Program-made: the position numbers and the translations under genes
Notes under the pieces: generated by a model
What the model was told of the DNA's origin: nothing
Seen by the model: only the letters and a program-made list of their open reading frames with translations
Databases searched by the model: none
Assembly: GCA_024349765.1 (NCBI GenBank)
Contig: AP026073.1
Location: 3,596,001-3,660,000, forward strand
Length of the DNA stretch: 64,000 nucleotides
Reading direction: 5' to 3'
Origin: Streptomyces nigrescens
GTDB lineage: Bacteria > Actinomycetota > Actinomycetes > Streptomycetales > Streptomycetaceae
Shown: positions 43,610-52,462 of the stretch, piece by piece
Numbering within the stretch: position 1 is the first letter of the stretch
Layout of the letters: each line of letters starts with the position of its first letter

Positions 43610-43634
43610 GATGCTAGCATCCTAGCAAGCTAGG
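43610..43634. promoter_or_regulatory. Operator palindromes for the RHH/VOC operon
   Basis: GATGCTAGCATC (43610-43621) is a perfect palindrome, followed by the inverted repeat CCTAGC-AA-GCTAGG (43621-43634). Both share a CTAG core and are AT-richer than the surroundings. They begin five bases upstream of the RHH start, a usual place for an RHH autorepressor. Confidence 0.65.
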
Positions 43635-43760
43635 TCACTAGTCTCGCCGTGGACTTTCCGAGCCTGTGGAGCCGGCCGGGAGGCAGGTGGCCGCCGGTGA
43701 CTCCTGACACCGCTCAGGCACGGGGGAACGGGGAAAACGGGAGGATGAGGTGCCGGAACC

Positions 43761-44282
43761 TTGGCACGATGCCCGGATAGTGATCAGCAGCAGACGGAGC
43801 CCCCGCGGACAGCGGACGAGCGTGCCTCGTTGAGCGGCTTCCTGCAGTATCAGCGCGAGACTCTCGCCATGAAGTGCGCCGGGCTGACCGCTGAGCACCT
43901 GAAGGAGAGGGCTGTTCCACCATCCGGCCTGTCTCTGCTCGGGCTGGTCCGGCATCTGGCGGAGGTCGAGCGGAGCTGGTTCCAGGTCGTGTGGAACGGC
44001 GAGGACATCCGGGCCTATTGGCCGGGAGCCGTGCACGACACATTCGCCGAATTCGATGTCGACTCGGTTGACCCTGACGACGCTTTCACGACCTGGCAGA
44101 CAGCGTGCGCGCGGTCCCGTGCAATTGTGGACGCCACCGAATCCCTCGACAGCACTGTGCAATGGGGTGAAGACGTCTTCACTCTCCGCTATGTCCTCAC
44201 CCACATGATCGAGGAATACGCGCGGCACAACGGTCACGCCGACATGCTCCGCGAACAGATCGACGGTGCCACCGGAGAGTAG
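43761..44282 (+). CDS. DinB-like protein (DUF664)
   Basis: A 173-residue four-helix DinB-superfamily protein: FLQYQRETLAMKCAGLTAEH, then SLLGLVRHLAEVERSWF (first metal His), DAFTTWQTACARSRAIVD and LTHMIEEYARHNGHADMLRE (later His residues). DinB-like folds bind metals with three histidines and include bacillithiol- and mycothiol-dependent transferases. TTG 43761 is the earliest start with family-like sequence soon after; GAGG lies upstream. A second DinB-like gene follows at 44445. Confidence 0.82.
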   Translation: MARCPDSDQQQTEPPRTADERASLSGFLQYQRETLAMKCAGLTAEHLKERAVPPSGLSLLGLVRHLAEVERSWFQVVWNGEDIRAYWPGAVHDTFAEFDVDSVDPDDAFTTWQTACARSRAIVDATESLDSTVQWGEDVFTLRYVLTHMIEEYARHNGHADMLREQIDGATGE

Positions 44283-44444
44283 TCACTCCTGCGAAGTGAG
44301 GCGATCAGCCGGCCGACTTCGGCCTGCCCGTTCAGATGTGGACGGCGCCCAGGGCCCACTCGACGACGGTTGTGTCAGCATATCGAGGGCTGGGTGAACG
44401 GACTCACGGGGTCACACCGGCTCCAGATACCAGGGGAGAGTCTT

Positions 44445-44963
44445 ATGGAATTCATGGAAGAACCGCCCATGACCCTTTCGGTCCCGGATGAACTTATGGC
44501 GGGGTACCTCGACTTCTACCGCAACACGGTGCTGCGCAAGCTCGACGGTCTGTCCGACGAGGAGTTGCGCCGCAGCAGAGTGCCCTCGGGGTGGGCGCCG
44601 CTGGAATTGCTCAAGCATCTGGCCCATGTCGAGATGCGGTGGCTCCAGTGGGGATTTGCCGGGGAGACCGTAAGCGAGCCGTGGGGTGACCTGGAATGCC
44701 GCGGTGGTAGGTGGCGGGTCGGCCCGGAGGAGACGTTCGAAGAGATCAGGGCATTCTTCGAGGAACAGTGCGACCGCTCCCGAGCGATCGTTGCCGGAGC
44801 ACGATGGGAGGACCGCGCCGCGACCCTCGGTGGGAAAGTGCTGCCGGAGGGGGAACGGCCCGCGTTGGGCTGGATCCTGTTCCACCTGCTCCAGGAGTAC
44901 GCGCGGCACACCGGACACCTCGACATCGCCCGCGAGCTCGCTGACGGCAGCGTCGGCGAGTAG
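44445..44963 (+). CDS. DinB-like protein
   Basis: A 172-residue DinB-superfamily protein, similar in order to the one at 43761: YLDFYRNTVLRKLDGLSDEE, then PLELLKHLAHVEMRWLQWGF, SRAIVAGARWEDRA and LFHLLQEYARHTGHLDIARE. The three metal-ligand histidines lie in the second, and in the last, helices. ATG 44445 follows GGGAGAG. The two genes are 163 bases apart and probably arose by duplication, though their sequences have diverged. Confidence 0.82.
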   Translation: MEFMEEPPMTLSVPDELMAGYLDFYRNTVLRKLDGLSDEELRRSRVPSGWAPLELLKHLAHVEMRWLQWGFAGETVSEPWGDLECRGGRWRVGPEETFEEIRAFFEEQCDRSRAIVAGARWEDRAATLGGKVLPEGERPALGWILFHLLQEYARHTGHLDIARELADGSVGE

Positions 44964-45027
44964 ACGCGAGAGGCCTCCGCTGGCCCGACGGTGATGGGCC
45001 TGGGTGGGGTGTAGCGGTCCCGCCTGC

Positions 45028-45378
45028 CTACCCCAGACGGTCGGCCCAGTCCTCCGGGACCCGTCCCGCCGGGCCTGGGGTGGGCTGATCGGCCGGGTGG
45101 CTCTCGGGAGGAGCCAGGGGCGGGCCCGAGGCGTACATCTCCGAGGTCTCGTAGTTGTAGAACCACGTTTCGCCCGGTTCGAAGCTGCGGATCAGCGGGT
45201 GCCCGGTGGCCCGTGCGTGAGCCGTCCCGTGCTTGGCCGGTGAGTCGTCGCAGCAGCCGATGTGGCCGCACTGTGCGCAGCGTCGCAGGTGGAACCACCA
45301 GCCGCCGGCCGCGTCACACTCGGCGCATCCGGTTCCGCTGGGTGGGACCGAGGGGTCGATTCCGTCGGGAGAGCTCAT
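45028..45378 (-). CDS. UBP-type zinc-finger protein
   Basis: A 116-residue protein with a UBP-type zinc finger in its first half: GCAECDAAGGWW, then RCAQCGHIGCCDDSPAKHG and HARATGHPLIRSFEPGETWF. The finger's cysteines and histidines are all present. The tail is proline-rich. In eukaryotes this fold binds the free ubiquitin C-terminus; in actinobacteria, which lack ubiquitin, it must do something else. ATG 45378 overlaps the histidine-kinase stop as ATGA, so it belongs to the three-gene redox-signalling unit. Confidence 0.87.
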   Translation of the reverse strand: MSSPDGIDPSVPPSGTGCAECDAAGGWWFHLRRCAQCGHIGCCDDSPAKHGTAHARATGHPLIRSFEPGETWFYNYETSEMYASGPPLAPPESHPADQPTPGPAGRVPEDWADRLG

Positions 45379-46835
45379 GAGGACTCCTCCTGTGGAAGAT
45401 GGGGGTCGGTGGAGGCCAGCGGGAGGCGTACCTGGAACCGCGTGTCGCCGGGGACGGACTGGAACCGCAAATCCCCCTTGTGCTTGTTGACGACGATGCG
45501 CCATGAGATGTCCAAGCCGAGACCGGTGCCTTGGCCCACCGGTTTGGTGGTGAAGAAGGGGTCGAAGATGCGATCGCGGAACTCTGCGGGGATTCCTGGA
45601 CCGGTGTCGCGGAATTCGACGAGTAGATGGTCTCCATCACGCGCGGTTCGTACGGTCAACGTTCCGTCGGCGCCCGTGCTGTCCATCGCCGAGACGGCGT
45701 TGTCGATCAGATTCGTCCATACCTGGTTGAGCTCGCTGGGGTAGCCGGGGATCTTCGGCAGGCTGCGGTCGTAGTCCTTGACGACGGTGATGTGGGGCCC
45801 GATCTTCGCGGAGACCATCAGCAGGGTGCTGTCGAGCAGCTCATGCACATCTGCGACCTGGTGGGGCGCTCGATCGAGTTGCGAGTACTGTTTCGCCGCG
45901 GTCACGAGGGCCGAGACGCGGGTGGTCGACTCCTCGATCTCGTTCATCAACACCTCGATTTCGACAGTGCAGTTGAGCCACCGCACGGCACCTTCGAGGG
46001 TGTCCGCGTCCACCGCCGCGGCGACCTGGTCCAGCCAGTCGATGTCGAGGCCGGCCTGTACGAAGGTCGGCGCGAGCTGCCATCCGTCCGCGATGCCGTG
46101 GTCGTCCAGCCAGTCGGAGAGGGCGTCCTCCCGGTCCGAGGCTTCCAACGGACTCAGGGTGGTGGCCTTGGCGACGCGTTCGGCGGTGCGTTCTTGGACC
46201 TCGATGAGCGTCTCCAGGCTGTCGCGCCGGTACGGGCGTGCCGCGATGACACCGAGCTTGTGGCGCATCCCGGCAACACGCTCACGGAGCGCGGACGTTG
46301 CTCGCACGGCAGCGGCGGCGGGGTTGTTCAGCTCATGGGTCAGCCCGGCGGACAGCGACCCGAGAGCCAGCAGCCGTTCGCGCTGGCCGACGGCCTCCTG
46401 GACGCTTTTGGCGCCGAAGAAGAGGCCTTCGAGGAGGTGCACGGCCATGGGAAACCACTCACGCATGATCGCGGCGAAGGTCTCCGCGGGCAGCACGAAA
46501 AAGCGTGTGGGTTCGATGACCCGCAGGGAGCTGTTGTACACCTGCCGCAGGCGGTCGCCCAGATAGGCCTGGAAGGCTCCCGCGTACACCCCGCGGCTGG
46601 AGCTGCGGGTGATCTCCACGTCGTAGTCCCCGATCCGGCGCGAGAGCACGATGGTCCCTTCGAGCAGCACGTAGAAGCACGTGGCATCGTCGCCCTCGGC
46701 GTACACGGGACCGGGCTCGAACTCCTCCACGCGGCCTTCGCGGCAGAGCCGGGCGATCTGGTCGGGGGCCAGCTTCTCGAACAGGAACAGCGAGCCGAGT
46801 TCTTCCTGGCTGCACGGCAGCGGCCGGCCGTTCAT
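45375..46835 (-). CDS. Histidine kinase with cyclic-nucleotide-binding-like sensor domain
   Basis: A 486-residue cytosolic kinase. Residues 15-125 are a cNMP-binding-type beta barrel (LFLFEKLAPDQIARL, then YAEGDDATCFYVLLEGTIVL). The kinase core has LSAGLTHELNNPAAAAV (phospho-accepting His), NLIDNAVSAMD (N box), DTGPGIPAEF and GTGLGLDIS. No membrane segment. It overlaps the upstream receiver-reductase gene and downstream UBP gene by ATGA, a gene trio seen in other actinobacteria. It likely phosphorylates the receiver domain of 46832. Confidence 0.9.
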   Translation of the reverse strand: MNGRPLPCSQEELGSLFLFEKLAPDQIARLCREGRVEEFEPGPVYAEGDDATCFYVLLEGTIVLSRRIGDYDVEITRSSSRGVYAGAFQAYLGDRLRQVYNSSLRVIEPTRFFVLPAETFAAIMREWFPMAVHLLEGLFFGAKSVQEAVGQRERLLALGSLSAGLTHELNNPAAAAVRATSALRERVAGMRHKLGVIAARPYRRDSLETLIEVQERTAERVAKATTLSPLEASDREDALSDWLDDHGIADGWQLAPTFVQAGLDIDWLDQVAAAVDADTLEGAVRWLNCTVEIEVLMNEIEESTTRVSALVTAAKQYSQLDRAPHQVADVHELLDSTLLMVSAKIGPHITVVKDYDRSLPKIPGYPSELNQVWTNLIDNAVSAMDSTGADGTLTVRTARDGDHLLVEFRDTGPGIPAEFRDRIFDPFFTTKPVGQGTGLGLDISWRIVVNKHKGDLRFQSVPGDTRFQVRLPLASTDPHLPQEESS

Positions 46836-48514
46836 GACTGCTCCAGATATCGGTGGGCGAGCATGACGGCCATGGCTCCCTCTCCTACCGCGGAAGCGAC
46901 ACGCTTGGCGGACTCGGCGCGGGCGTCCCCGGCCACGAACACGCCCGGGACGTTGGTCTCCAAGTGGTAGGGCGGCCGGTCCAACTCCCAGCCGGCCGGC
47001 GGGCGTCCGTCGGCGGTCAGATCGGGGCCGGTCAGGATGAACCCGCGGGAGTCCCGGAGCACCGTACCCTCCAGCCAGTCGGTCAGCGGGGCTGCGCCGA
47101 TGAAGACGAACAGCCACTGGGCGTCGACGAGTTCGGTGTGGCCGGTCGCGATGTCGCGCAGGGTGAGCCGTTCCAGTTGGCGCGAGCCGTGGGCGGCGTC
47201 GACCACCGTGTTGGTCCGCACGGAGATCGTGGGTGTCTCGTCCACCTGCTGGATGAGGTAGTGCGACATCGACGTGGACAAGGACGGCTTACGTACCAGT
47301 ACGGTGACCGACTTGGCGCTCCGGGCCAGGTATATCGCGGCCTGGCCTGCGGAGTTCGCGCCGCCCACGATGTACACGTCGTGGCCCTGGCACGCGGCTG
47401 CTTCGGTCAGGGCCGAGCCGTAGAACACTCCGCAGCCGGTCAATTCGGCCACCTGGGGTGCATCCAGTTGCCGGTACGACACGCCGGTCGCGAGAATCAC
47501 GGAGTGCGCGGCGACAGCGGAGCCGTCCGAGAACCGGACGACGCGTGACGCGCCATTGATCTCCAGCCCGGTGACCTCGCACGCGGTCAGTATCTCGGCA
47601 CCGAACTTCGCTGCCTGGCGCCGCGCCCGGTCGGTGAGCTGTGCCCCGGACACTCCGTCCGGGAATCCGAGATAGTTCTCGATGCGCGAGCTCTGGCCTG
47701 CCTGGCCTCCGGTCGCGGAGCGTTCCACGAGGACGGTCCGCAGGCCCTCGGAGGCCCCGTACACCGCCGCACCCAAGCCGGCTGGTCCGCCGCCGATGAT
47801 GACGAGGTCGTAGACGTCGGTTGCCGGGGTCGTCGCCAGGCCGACCCGCGTGGCGAGCTCCCGGTCCTCGGGTTCGATGAGGGCCGTGCCGTCCGGAGTG
47901 ATCACCAGCGGGAGCCGCAGGCCCTCCTGGCCCGCGGCGCACAGCAGCCGCCGGCCTTCCGGGTCGTCGGACGAGTACCACCGGTACGGCACCTGGTTGC
48001 GGGCCAGGAACTCCCGTACGGCCGACGAGCGCGCCGACCAGCGGTGTCCGACGACCTTGGTGAGGGGCACCGGCCGGTGGTCGGTGGCCCGCCAGGCCGA
48101 CAGGAGATCGTCGATGACGGGGTAGAGCTTCTCCTCGGGCGGCTCCCAGGGCTTGAGGAGGTAGTGATCGAGGTCGACGACGTTGATCGCGTCGATGGCC
48201 GCATCGGTGTCCGCGTACGCGGTCAGCAGGACCCGCCGGGTGTCGGGGTAGATGTCGAGTGCCTGCTCGAGGAACTCGATGCCGTTCATGTTCGGCATCC
48301 GGTAGTCGGCCACGATCACCGCGACGGGGCCACCGCGCAGCTTCAGCTCGCGCAGGGCGGCAAGAGCGGACTCACCGGACTCCGCACGTACGATCCGGTA
48401 CGAGGCACCGTAGCGTCGCCGCAGATCGCGGGCGACGGCACGGGACACGCCCGGGTCGTCGTCCACAGTCAGGATGACGGTCCGCGCCGGACCGGCGGCC
48501 TGGTCCATAGGCAT
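46832..48514 (-). CDS. Response-regulator receiver domain fused to thioredoxin-reductase-like FAD protein
   Basis: A 560-residue fusion. Residues 12-135 form a CheY-like receiver: ILTVDDDPGVSRA (acidic pair), VAVIVADYRMPN (phospho-acceptor Asp), VLLTAYAD and YLLKPWEPP (Lys). Residues about 240-555 are a thioredoxin-reductase-like flavoprotein: IIGGGPAGLGAAVYGASEG (FAD), YIVGGANSAGQAA (NADPH) and GVFVAGDARAES (FAD). The redox CxxC pair expected after ATGVSY is missing; only isolated cysteines (TGCGVFYG, AAACQGH) remain. So it may transfer electrons to something else, under phosphorylation control. It heads the unit with the kinase and UBP finger. Confidence 0.88.
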   Translation of the reverse strand: MPMDQAAGPARTVILTVDDDPGVSRAVARDLRRRYGASYRIVRAESGESALAALRELKLRGGPVAVIVADYRMPNMNGIEFLEQALDIYPDTRRVLLTAYADTDAAIDAINVVDLDHYLLKPWEPPEEKLYPVIDDLLSAWRATDHRPVPLTKVVGHRWSARSSAVREFLARNQVPYRWYSSDDPEGRRLLCAAGQEGLRLPLVITPDGTALIEPEDRELATRVGLATTPATDVYDLVIIGGGPAGLGAAVYGASEGLRTVLVERSATGGQAGQSSRIENYLGFPDGVSGAQLTDRARRQAAKFGAEILTACEVTGLEINGASRVVRFSDGSAVAAHSVILATGVSYRQLDAPQVAELTGCGVFYGSALTEAAACQGHDVYIVGGANSAGQAAIYLARSAKSVTVLVRKPSLSTSMSHYLIQQVDETPTISVRTNTVVDAAHGSRQLERLTLRDIATGHTELVDAQWLFVFIGAAPLTDWLEGTVLRDSRGFILTGPDLTADGRPPAGWELDRPPYHLETNVPGVFVAGDARAESAKRVASAVGEGAMAVMLAHRYLEQS

Positions 48515-48833
48515 CCCGTCCCCGGGTCGATCGCCCTACCGCACCGCCTTGACGTGCCTGTGTGGCACGCCGGTGCATCGGCAGTATCCATCCTATGGGC
48601 GTTTGTCATCCTTTGCCGCGAAAGATCAGGAGAGCGGGTCCCTGCCGTTGCTGCCGGGCCCGCTCCCGCCGCGAGACGTTGTCGGGCACCACACCACCAG
48701 GGCCGATCACAGCCCGCCGAAGCCGCGCGGCGTCGGCGGCCCCGGCAGCCTCGGTGGGGAACGCTCACATGTGGCCCTCCGATGCCGCGCGCCTGACCCA
48801 CGGCTCGTGCCACAGGCACTTAAATATCGGAGC
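48515..48833. other. Divergent intergenic region
   Basis: About 320 bases upstream of the redox-signalling operon and the small gene at 48834. It must hold both promoters. No gene or clear inverted repeat is seen. Confidence 0.4.
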
Positions 48834-49091
48834 GTGACTACACAGCCGCGGCGCTTCACGATCTTGTTGGTCCCTGAACATGTCGAGGACAGAGGCGGTG
48901 CCTCCGTCGAGGACTCAGCCGTGCGCTCCGCGGTCGTCGAGGCGACGGGCGAGATGGGCGCCTCGGGCTACCCCCGCTACGCCGGGCACGGGATCGTGGC
49001 CGACATCGACCCCAGTACGCGCACGATCGAGGCGATGCTCGTCGACGGTGCAGAGCTGGACTACGGCCTGACCGCCCTGGTCACTTCCTGA
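48834..49091 (+). CDS. Small uncharacterised protein
   Basis: An 85-residue protein with a compact mixed fold: RRFTILLVPEHVEDRGGA, then GASGYPRYAGHGIVADIDPS and TIEAMLVDGAELDYGLTALV. Codon pattern is that of a real Streptomyces gene, and the length is like that of small DUF proteins in streptomycetes. GTG 48834 has GGAG close by but with short spacing. No function can be assigned. Confidence 0.55.
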   Translation: MTTQPRRFTILLVPEHVEDRGGASVEDSAVRSAVVEATGEMGASGYPRYAGHGIVADIDPSTRTIEAMLVDGAELDYGLTALVTS

Positions 49092-49269
49092 CCGCGACGA
49101 CGTCAGCGAGCGGCCTGCGACCAGGCACAGTAGGCGAGTTGAGGAAAGCGTCGATCGTGTCCGCTCGCCGTTCCCAGCGCATTCGCAGTCAGTGCGACCA
49201 GGCAGCCGTGCAACAGACAAAGATCCGCTCATCTGCGAACCGCACACACAAGACCCTCAGGTGCGGCAA

Positions 49270-50211
49270 TCAATGGGCCTGGCGGCGCCAGGTCGAGGGG
49301 GTGACGCCCCGGGCGCGCTTGAACGCCACGCTGAAAGCGAAGGGATCGTCGTACCCCACCTCGTGGGCCACGGCAGCGACGGTCGCCTCGGTGTTACGGA
49401 GCAGGTCCGCCCCCAAGGCCATCCGCCAGCCGGTGAGGTAGGCAATCGGGGGTTCACCGACCAGCGCGGTGAAGCGAGCGGCGAAAGCGGCGCGGGACAT
49501 CCCGGCCTGGGTGGCCAACTCGGCGACCGTCCAGCGACGGCCGGGCTCCTCATGCAGCAGGCGCAGCGCGTCGCCGATCGCGGGATCGGCCAGCGCCTGG
49601 TACCAGGCGGGCGCTCTGCCCGGTCTGGCGCACCATGCACGCAATGCCAGCACGAGCACGAGGTCCAGCGCCCGGTCGAGGACAGTGTCCTGACCTGGTT
49701 CGTCGCGGGTGACCTCGGTGGCGAGGAGATCGAGCGCCGCGCGAGTCGCGGGCCCGGAGGGCACGGTCGCCACCGGTGGGAGCATGCCCAGCAGGCGGTC
49801 GCCGACGTCGCCGCGGAGCTCGTAGGCGCCCCGGAGCATGACCGTGGCCCCGGGCGCACCGTCGCCGTAGGTACGCGGGCCCAGGCTCCGGGCCAGGCCC
49901 AGAGTTTCTTGGCGACCGCCGACGAGGTGTTTGTTCCGCCCGTGGATCACGACCTGAGGCGGGGTGGAGGGGGCGTCGGCGATGGTGTAGCGGCCGGGTC
50001 CGGTGATCAGGGCGATGTCACCCGCGCTGAGACGTACGGGCGCAGTGCCCGCCTCGTCGAACCGGATGGAGGCGTGGCCGGCGAGTGTGGTCACGACCGT
50101 GAGCGGTGGAGCGTCGGCGAACGTCAGCGACCACGGCGGACGTTGGATCAGCTGCCTGACCAACGCGTTCCTGGCACGGGCCCGATGGAGCAGATCACTG
50201 AGGACGTCCAC
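49270..50211 (-). CDS. AraC-family transcriptional regulator (cupin type)
   Basis: A 313-residue regulator. The N-terminal cupin (AraC_binding_2-like) part has LTVVTTLAGHASIRFDEAGT and DIALITGPGRYTIADAP. The C-terminal double HTH has WTVAELATQAGMSRAAFAAR and VAAVAHEVGYDDPFAFSVAF, then VTPSTWRR. It is divergent from the NmrA-like gene at 50317 with about 105 bases between, the usual arrangement for control of a neighbouring oxidoreductase. Confidence 0.92.
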   Translation of the reverse strand: MDVLSDLLHRARARNALVRQLIQRPPWSLTFADAPPLTVVTTLAGHASIRFDEAGTAPVRLSAGDIALITGPGRYTIADAPSTPPQVVIHGRNKHLVGGRQETLGLARSLGPRTYGDGAPGATVMLRGAYELRGDVGDRLLGMLPPVATVPSGPATRAALDLLATEVTRDEPGQDTVLDRALDLVLVLALRAWCARPGRAPAWYQALADPAIGDALRLLHEEPGRRWTVAELATQAGMSRAAFAARFTALVGEPPIAYLTGWRMALGADLLRNTEATVAAVAHEVGYDDPFAFSVAFKRARGVTPSTWRRQAH

Positions 50212-50316
50212 ATTCCCACGTTAGAGGACGTCCCCTCCGCACGTTGGACGATCACAAAGGTGGATTCGACGTTCTCCCATGGAAGGTCTACAGGCTCTTG
50301 GAGTTGTCTGGACGGC

Positions 50317-51150
50317 ATGCAGAACACCATCCTCATTCTCGGTGGCACCGGAAAGACCGGCAGCCGCATCGCCCGGCACCTGACGGCCGCCGGACGGCCC
50401 GTCCGAACCGCGTCCCGCACCGGCGGCGACATCCGCTTCGACCTCGACGACCCGACGACATGGAAGCCCGCGCTCGACGGGGTCACCGCCGCCTACCTCG
50501 TGGAGCCCAACCTGCGAGCGAGCACGGACCACCAAGCGCGCGTCCCCCGGTTCGTGACCGAGGCGGTGACCGCGGGCGTGCGGCGGCTGGTGCTGTTGTC
50601 CGCCCCGCGCGCCGATGAAGAGGATCACCCCCTGCATGCCGCCGAGCAGGCCGTGCGTGGCTCAGGCGTTGACTGGGCCATCCTGCGCCCGAACTGGTTC
50701 TCGCAAAACTTCAGCGAGGGCCCTTGGCTGCCTGGCATCCTTGCCGGAACCCTGGCTCTGCCCACCGGCGACGGGCGTACTCCCTTCATCGACGCCGAGG
50801 ACATCGCCGCGGTCGCCGCATCGGCGCTGACCGAGGACCGTCACCACGGCCAGACCTACGAGTTGACCGGCCCGCGGGCGATCAGCTTCGGTGAAGCGGC
50901 GGACCTCATCGCCAAGGCAACCGGGCGCACGGTTCGGCACGTCGATGTTGATCCGGAGGTCTTTGTCCAGCGCCAGGTCGTGGCAGGCGCCTCACCCGCC
51001 GTGGCGCGACTCTTCGCCGAAATCCTCATGACCATCGGCCGCGGCTCGGGCGCCGCGCTCTGCGACGGTGTGGAACGAGCCCTCAATCGGCCGCCGCGGC
51101 CTTTCGAGGACTTCGTCACCGAGGCTGCCGCCGCAGGCCACTGGGCCTGA
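50317..51150 (+). CDS. NAD(P)-binding NmrA-like oxidoreductase/regulator
   Basis: A 277-residue atypical short-chain dehydrogenase. The dinucleotide loop ILGGTGKTGSRIARHLTAAG is at the N-terminus. No YxxxK catalytic pair is evident, as in NmrA and azoreductase-like QorB relatives. Later parts read VLLSAPRADEEDHPLHAAEQ, WAILRPNWFSQNFSEG and PFIDAEDIAAVAASAL. ATG 50317 is chosen because it starts the first beta strand. It is probably controlled by the divergent AraC regulator. Confidence 0.88.
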   Translation: MQNTILILGGTGKTGSRIARHLTAAGRPVRTASRTGGDIRFDLDDPTTWKPALDGVTAAYLVEPNLRASTDHQARVPRFVTEAVTAGVRRLVLLSAPRADEEDHPLHAAEQAVRGSGVDWAILRPNWFSQNFSEGPWLPGILAGTLALPTGDGRTPFIDAEDIAAVAASALTEDRHHGQTYELTGPRAISFGEAADLIAKATGRTVRHVDVDPEVFVQRQVVAGASPAVARLFAEILMTIGRGSGAALCDGVERALNRPPRPFEDFVTEAAAAGHWA

Positions 51151-51239
51151 AGTTCCCCGCAGCACCCGACACGCCGGCGGTGAGCGCCGAAGCAGCTGGG
51201 CTCCGAGCTGCCTGACGCCCTGGCGCTCGCCGCCGCCGG

Positions 51240-51752
51240 TCAGAGCTGACTGTTGATCCGACGAGCCAGCCCTTCGAAGAACTCCTGGAGGCTTGCCGCG
51301 TTGAGATCGAACTGGGCGAACCACGAGGCGGTGGTGGACCTCCAGACCCGCCCGGAGCCTGCCAGCGCGAACAGATGGCCGCCGCCATCGCTGGCGAACA
51401 CCAGGGCCGGCTCTTCCCCGTTGATCTGGAGGGCCCCGTACTCGCGGAAGTGGCGTGCGACCACTGAAGCCGGGTGGACGAAGTAGCCGCTGTCCACATC
51501 GGGCAGGGAGACCTCGCCGATCACCCAGTACATCGTCGTGAGATCCGAGGGTATCGGCGTCAGCTCCACCAACTCGTCCGTCGCCTGGTGACTCTCGTCC
51601 GTTGCCCACGCGACCACGTTCTGGCCCGGCGGGAATCCGTGCCGCTCCTCGAACGACTCCACCAGCTTCGCGAGGGCCACTTCCGCCCGCTCGCACCAGC
51701 TTCGGACCCACCCGGCCGCAAGCCGTTCAGCAGCCACGATCGACCCCTTCAC
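51240..51752 (-). CDS. SUKH-superfamily (SMI1/KNR4-like) protein
   Basis: A 170-residue protein resembling the SUKH fold: ELTPIPSDLTTMYWVIGEVS, then PDVDSGYFVHPASVVARHFR and EPALVFASDGGGHLFALAGS. The DGGGxxF stretch is the family mark. SUKH proteins often act as immunity proteins to polymorphic toxins. GTG 51752 overlaps the stop of the FGE-like gene as GTGA. A second GTG at 51737 has better ribosome-binding spacing (AAGGGG), so the start could be either. Confidence 0.75.
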   Translation of the reverse strand: MKGSIVAAERLAAGWVRSWCERAEVALAKLVESFEERHGFPPGQNVVAWATDESHQATDELVELTPIPSDLTTMYWVIGEVSLPDVDSGYFVHPASVVARHFREYGALQINGEEPALVFASDGGGHLFALAGSGRVWRSTTASWFAQFDLNAASLQEFFEGLARRINSQL

Positions 51753-52462
51753 CCTCCCGGAAGACCCGCCTTCAGTGAGTGCTGCGCATCAGCCCACCCT
51801 GAACGTGCAAGCCGGAATCCGACGTCGTCGACGCGAAATGTGGGGTGGCTGCGACGCCGCACAGAGGCCCGGCAGCTCCAGTGTTCATCGAACCAGCCGC
51901 CCCCGCGCAGCACCCGATAGCAGCCGTAGACCTCCGCGTCGTAGATGTCCCAGCACCACTCCCACACGTTGCCGAGCATGTCGTGCACGCCCCACGGGTT
52001 GGGCCGCTTGCCTCCCACCGCGTGGATCCGCTCGTCGGAGTTGCCTCGATGCCAGGCAACCTCGTCAAGAGGACCGAAACGCGGTCCGGCCGTACCTGCC
52101 CGACAGGCATACTCCCATTCCGCCTCGGTCGGCAGCCGGTATCCGTCGGCCGATGCGTCCCATGCGACGTCATCGCTCTCGGCCCGGAAGCGGTAGGCGG
52201 GAGTGAATCCGTCTCGCTGGGACAAGGCGTTGCAGAACCGGATCGCATCCCACCAGGAGACGCTCTCGACGGGCAGCTGATCACCCTGGGCGCTGCTCGG
52301 GTGTTGGCCGGTGACCTGCGCGTACACGTCTTGGGTGACCGGGTACCTCGCGAGCTGACAGGGCGCGAGCTCAACCGTCCAACTGCGTTGGGTCCGCCGG
52401 TCCGACAGCGTCACCTGACCCGCGGGCACTGCGACCATCTCGGGCTCTGCACTCGCATCCAT
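51749..52462 (-). CDS. FGE-sulfatase-domain (SUMF1-like) protein
   Basis: A 237-residue protein with the formylglycine-generating-enzyme fold: EMVAVPAGQVTLSDRRTQRS, then VTQDVYAQVTG, LPVESVSWWDAIRFCNALSQ, YRLPTEAEWEYACRAG, NPWGVHDMLGNVWEWCWDIY and YRVLRGGGWFDEHWSCRASV. Oxygen-dependent FGEs use two cysteines in the GGSFLCH..YCNRYR stretch to bind copper; here only the second is present (WSCRAS). It is therefore unlikely to be a true sulfatase maturase and may be a ligand-binding or oxidase-like relative. It overlaps the SUKH gene. Confidence 0.85.
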   Translation of the reverse strand: MDASAEPEMVAVPAGQVTLSDRRTQRSWTVELAPCQLARYPVTQDVYAQVTGQHPSSAQGDQLPVESVSWWDAIRFCNALSQRDGFTPAYRFRAESDDVAWDASADGYRLPTEAEWEYACRAGTAGPRFGPLDEVAWHRGNSDERIHAVGGKRPNPWGVHDMLGNVWEWCWDIYDAEVYGCYRVLRGGGWFDEHWSCRASVRRRSHPTFRVDDVGFRLARSGWADAQHSLKAGLPGG

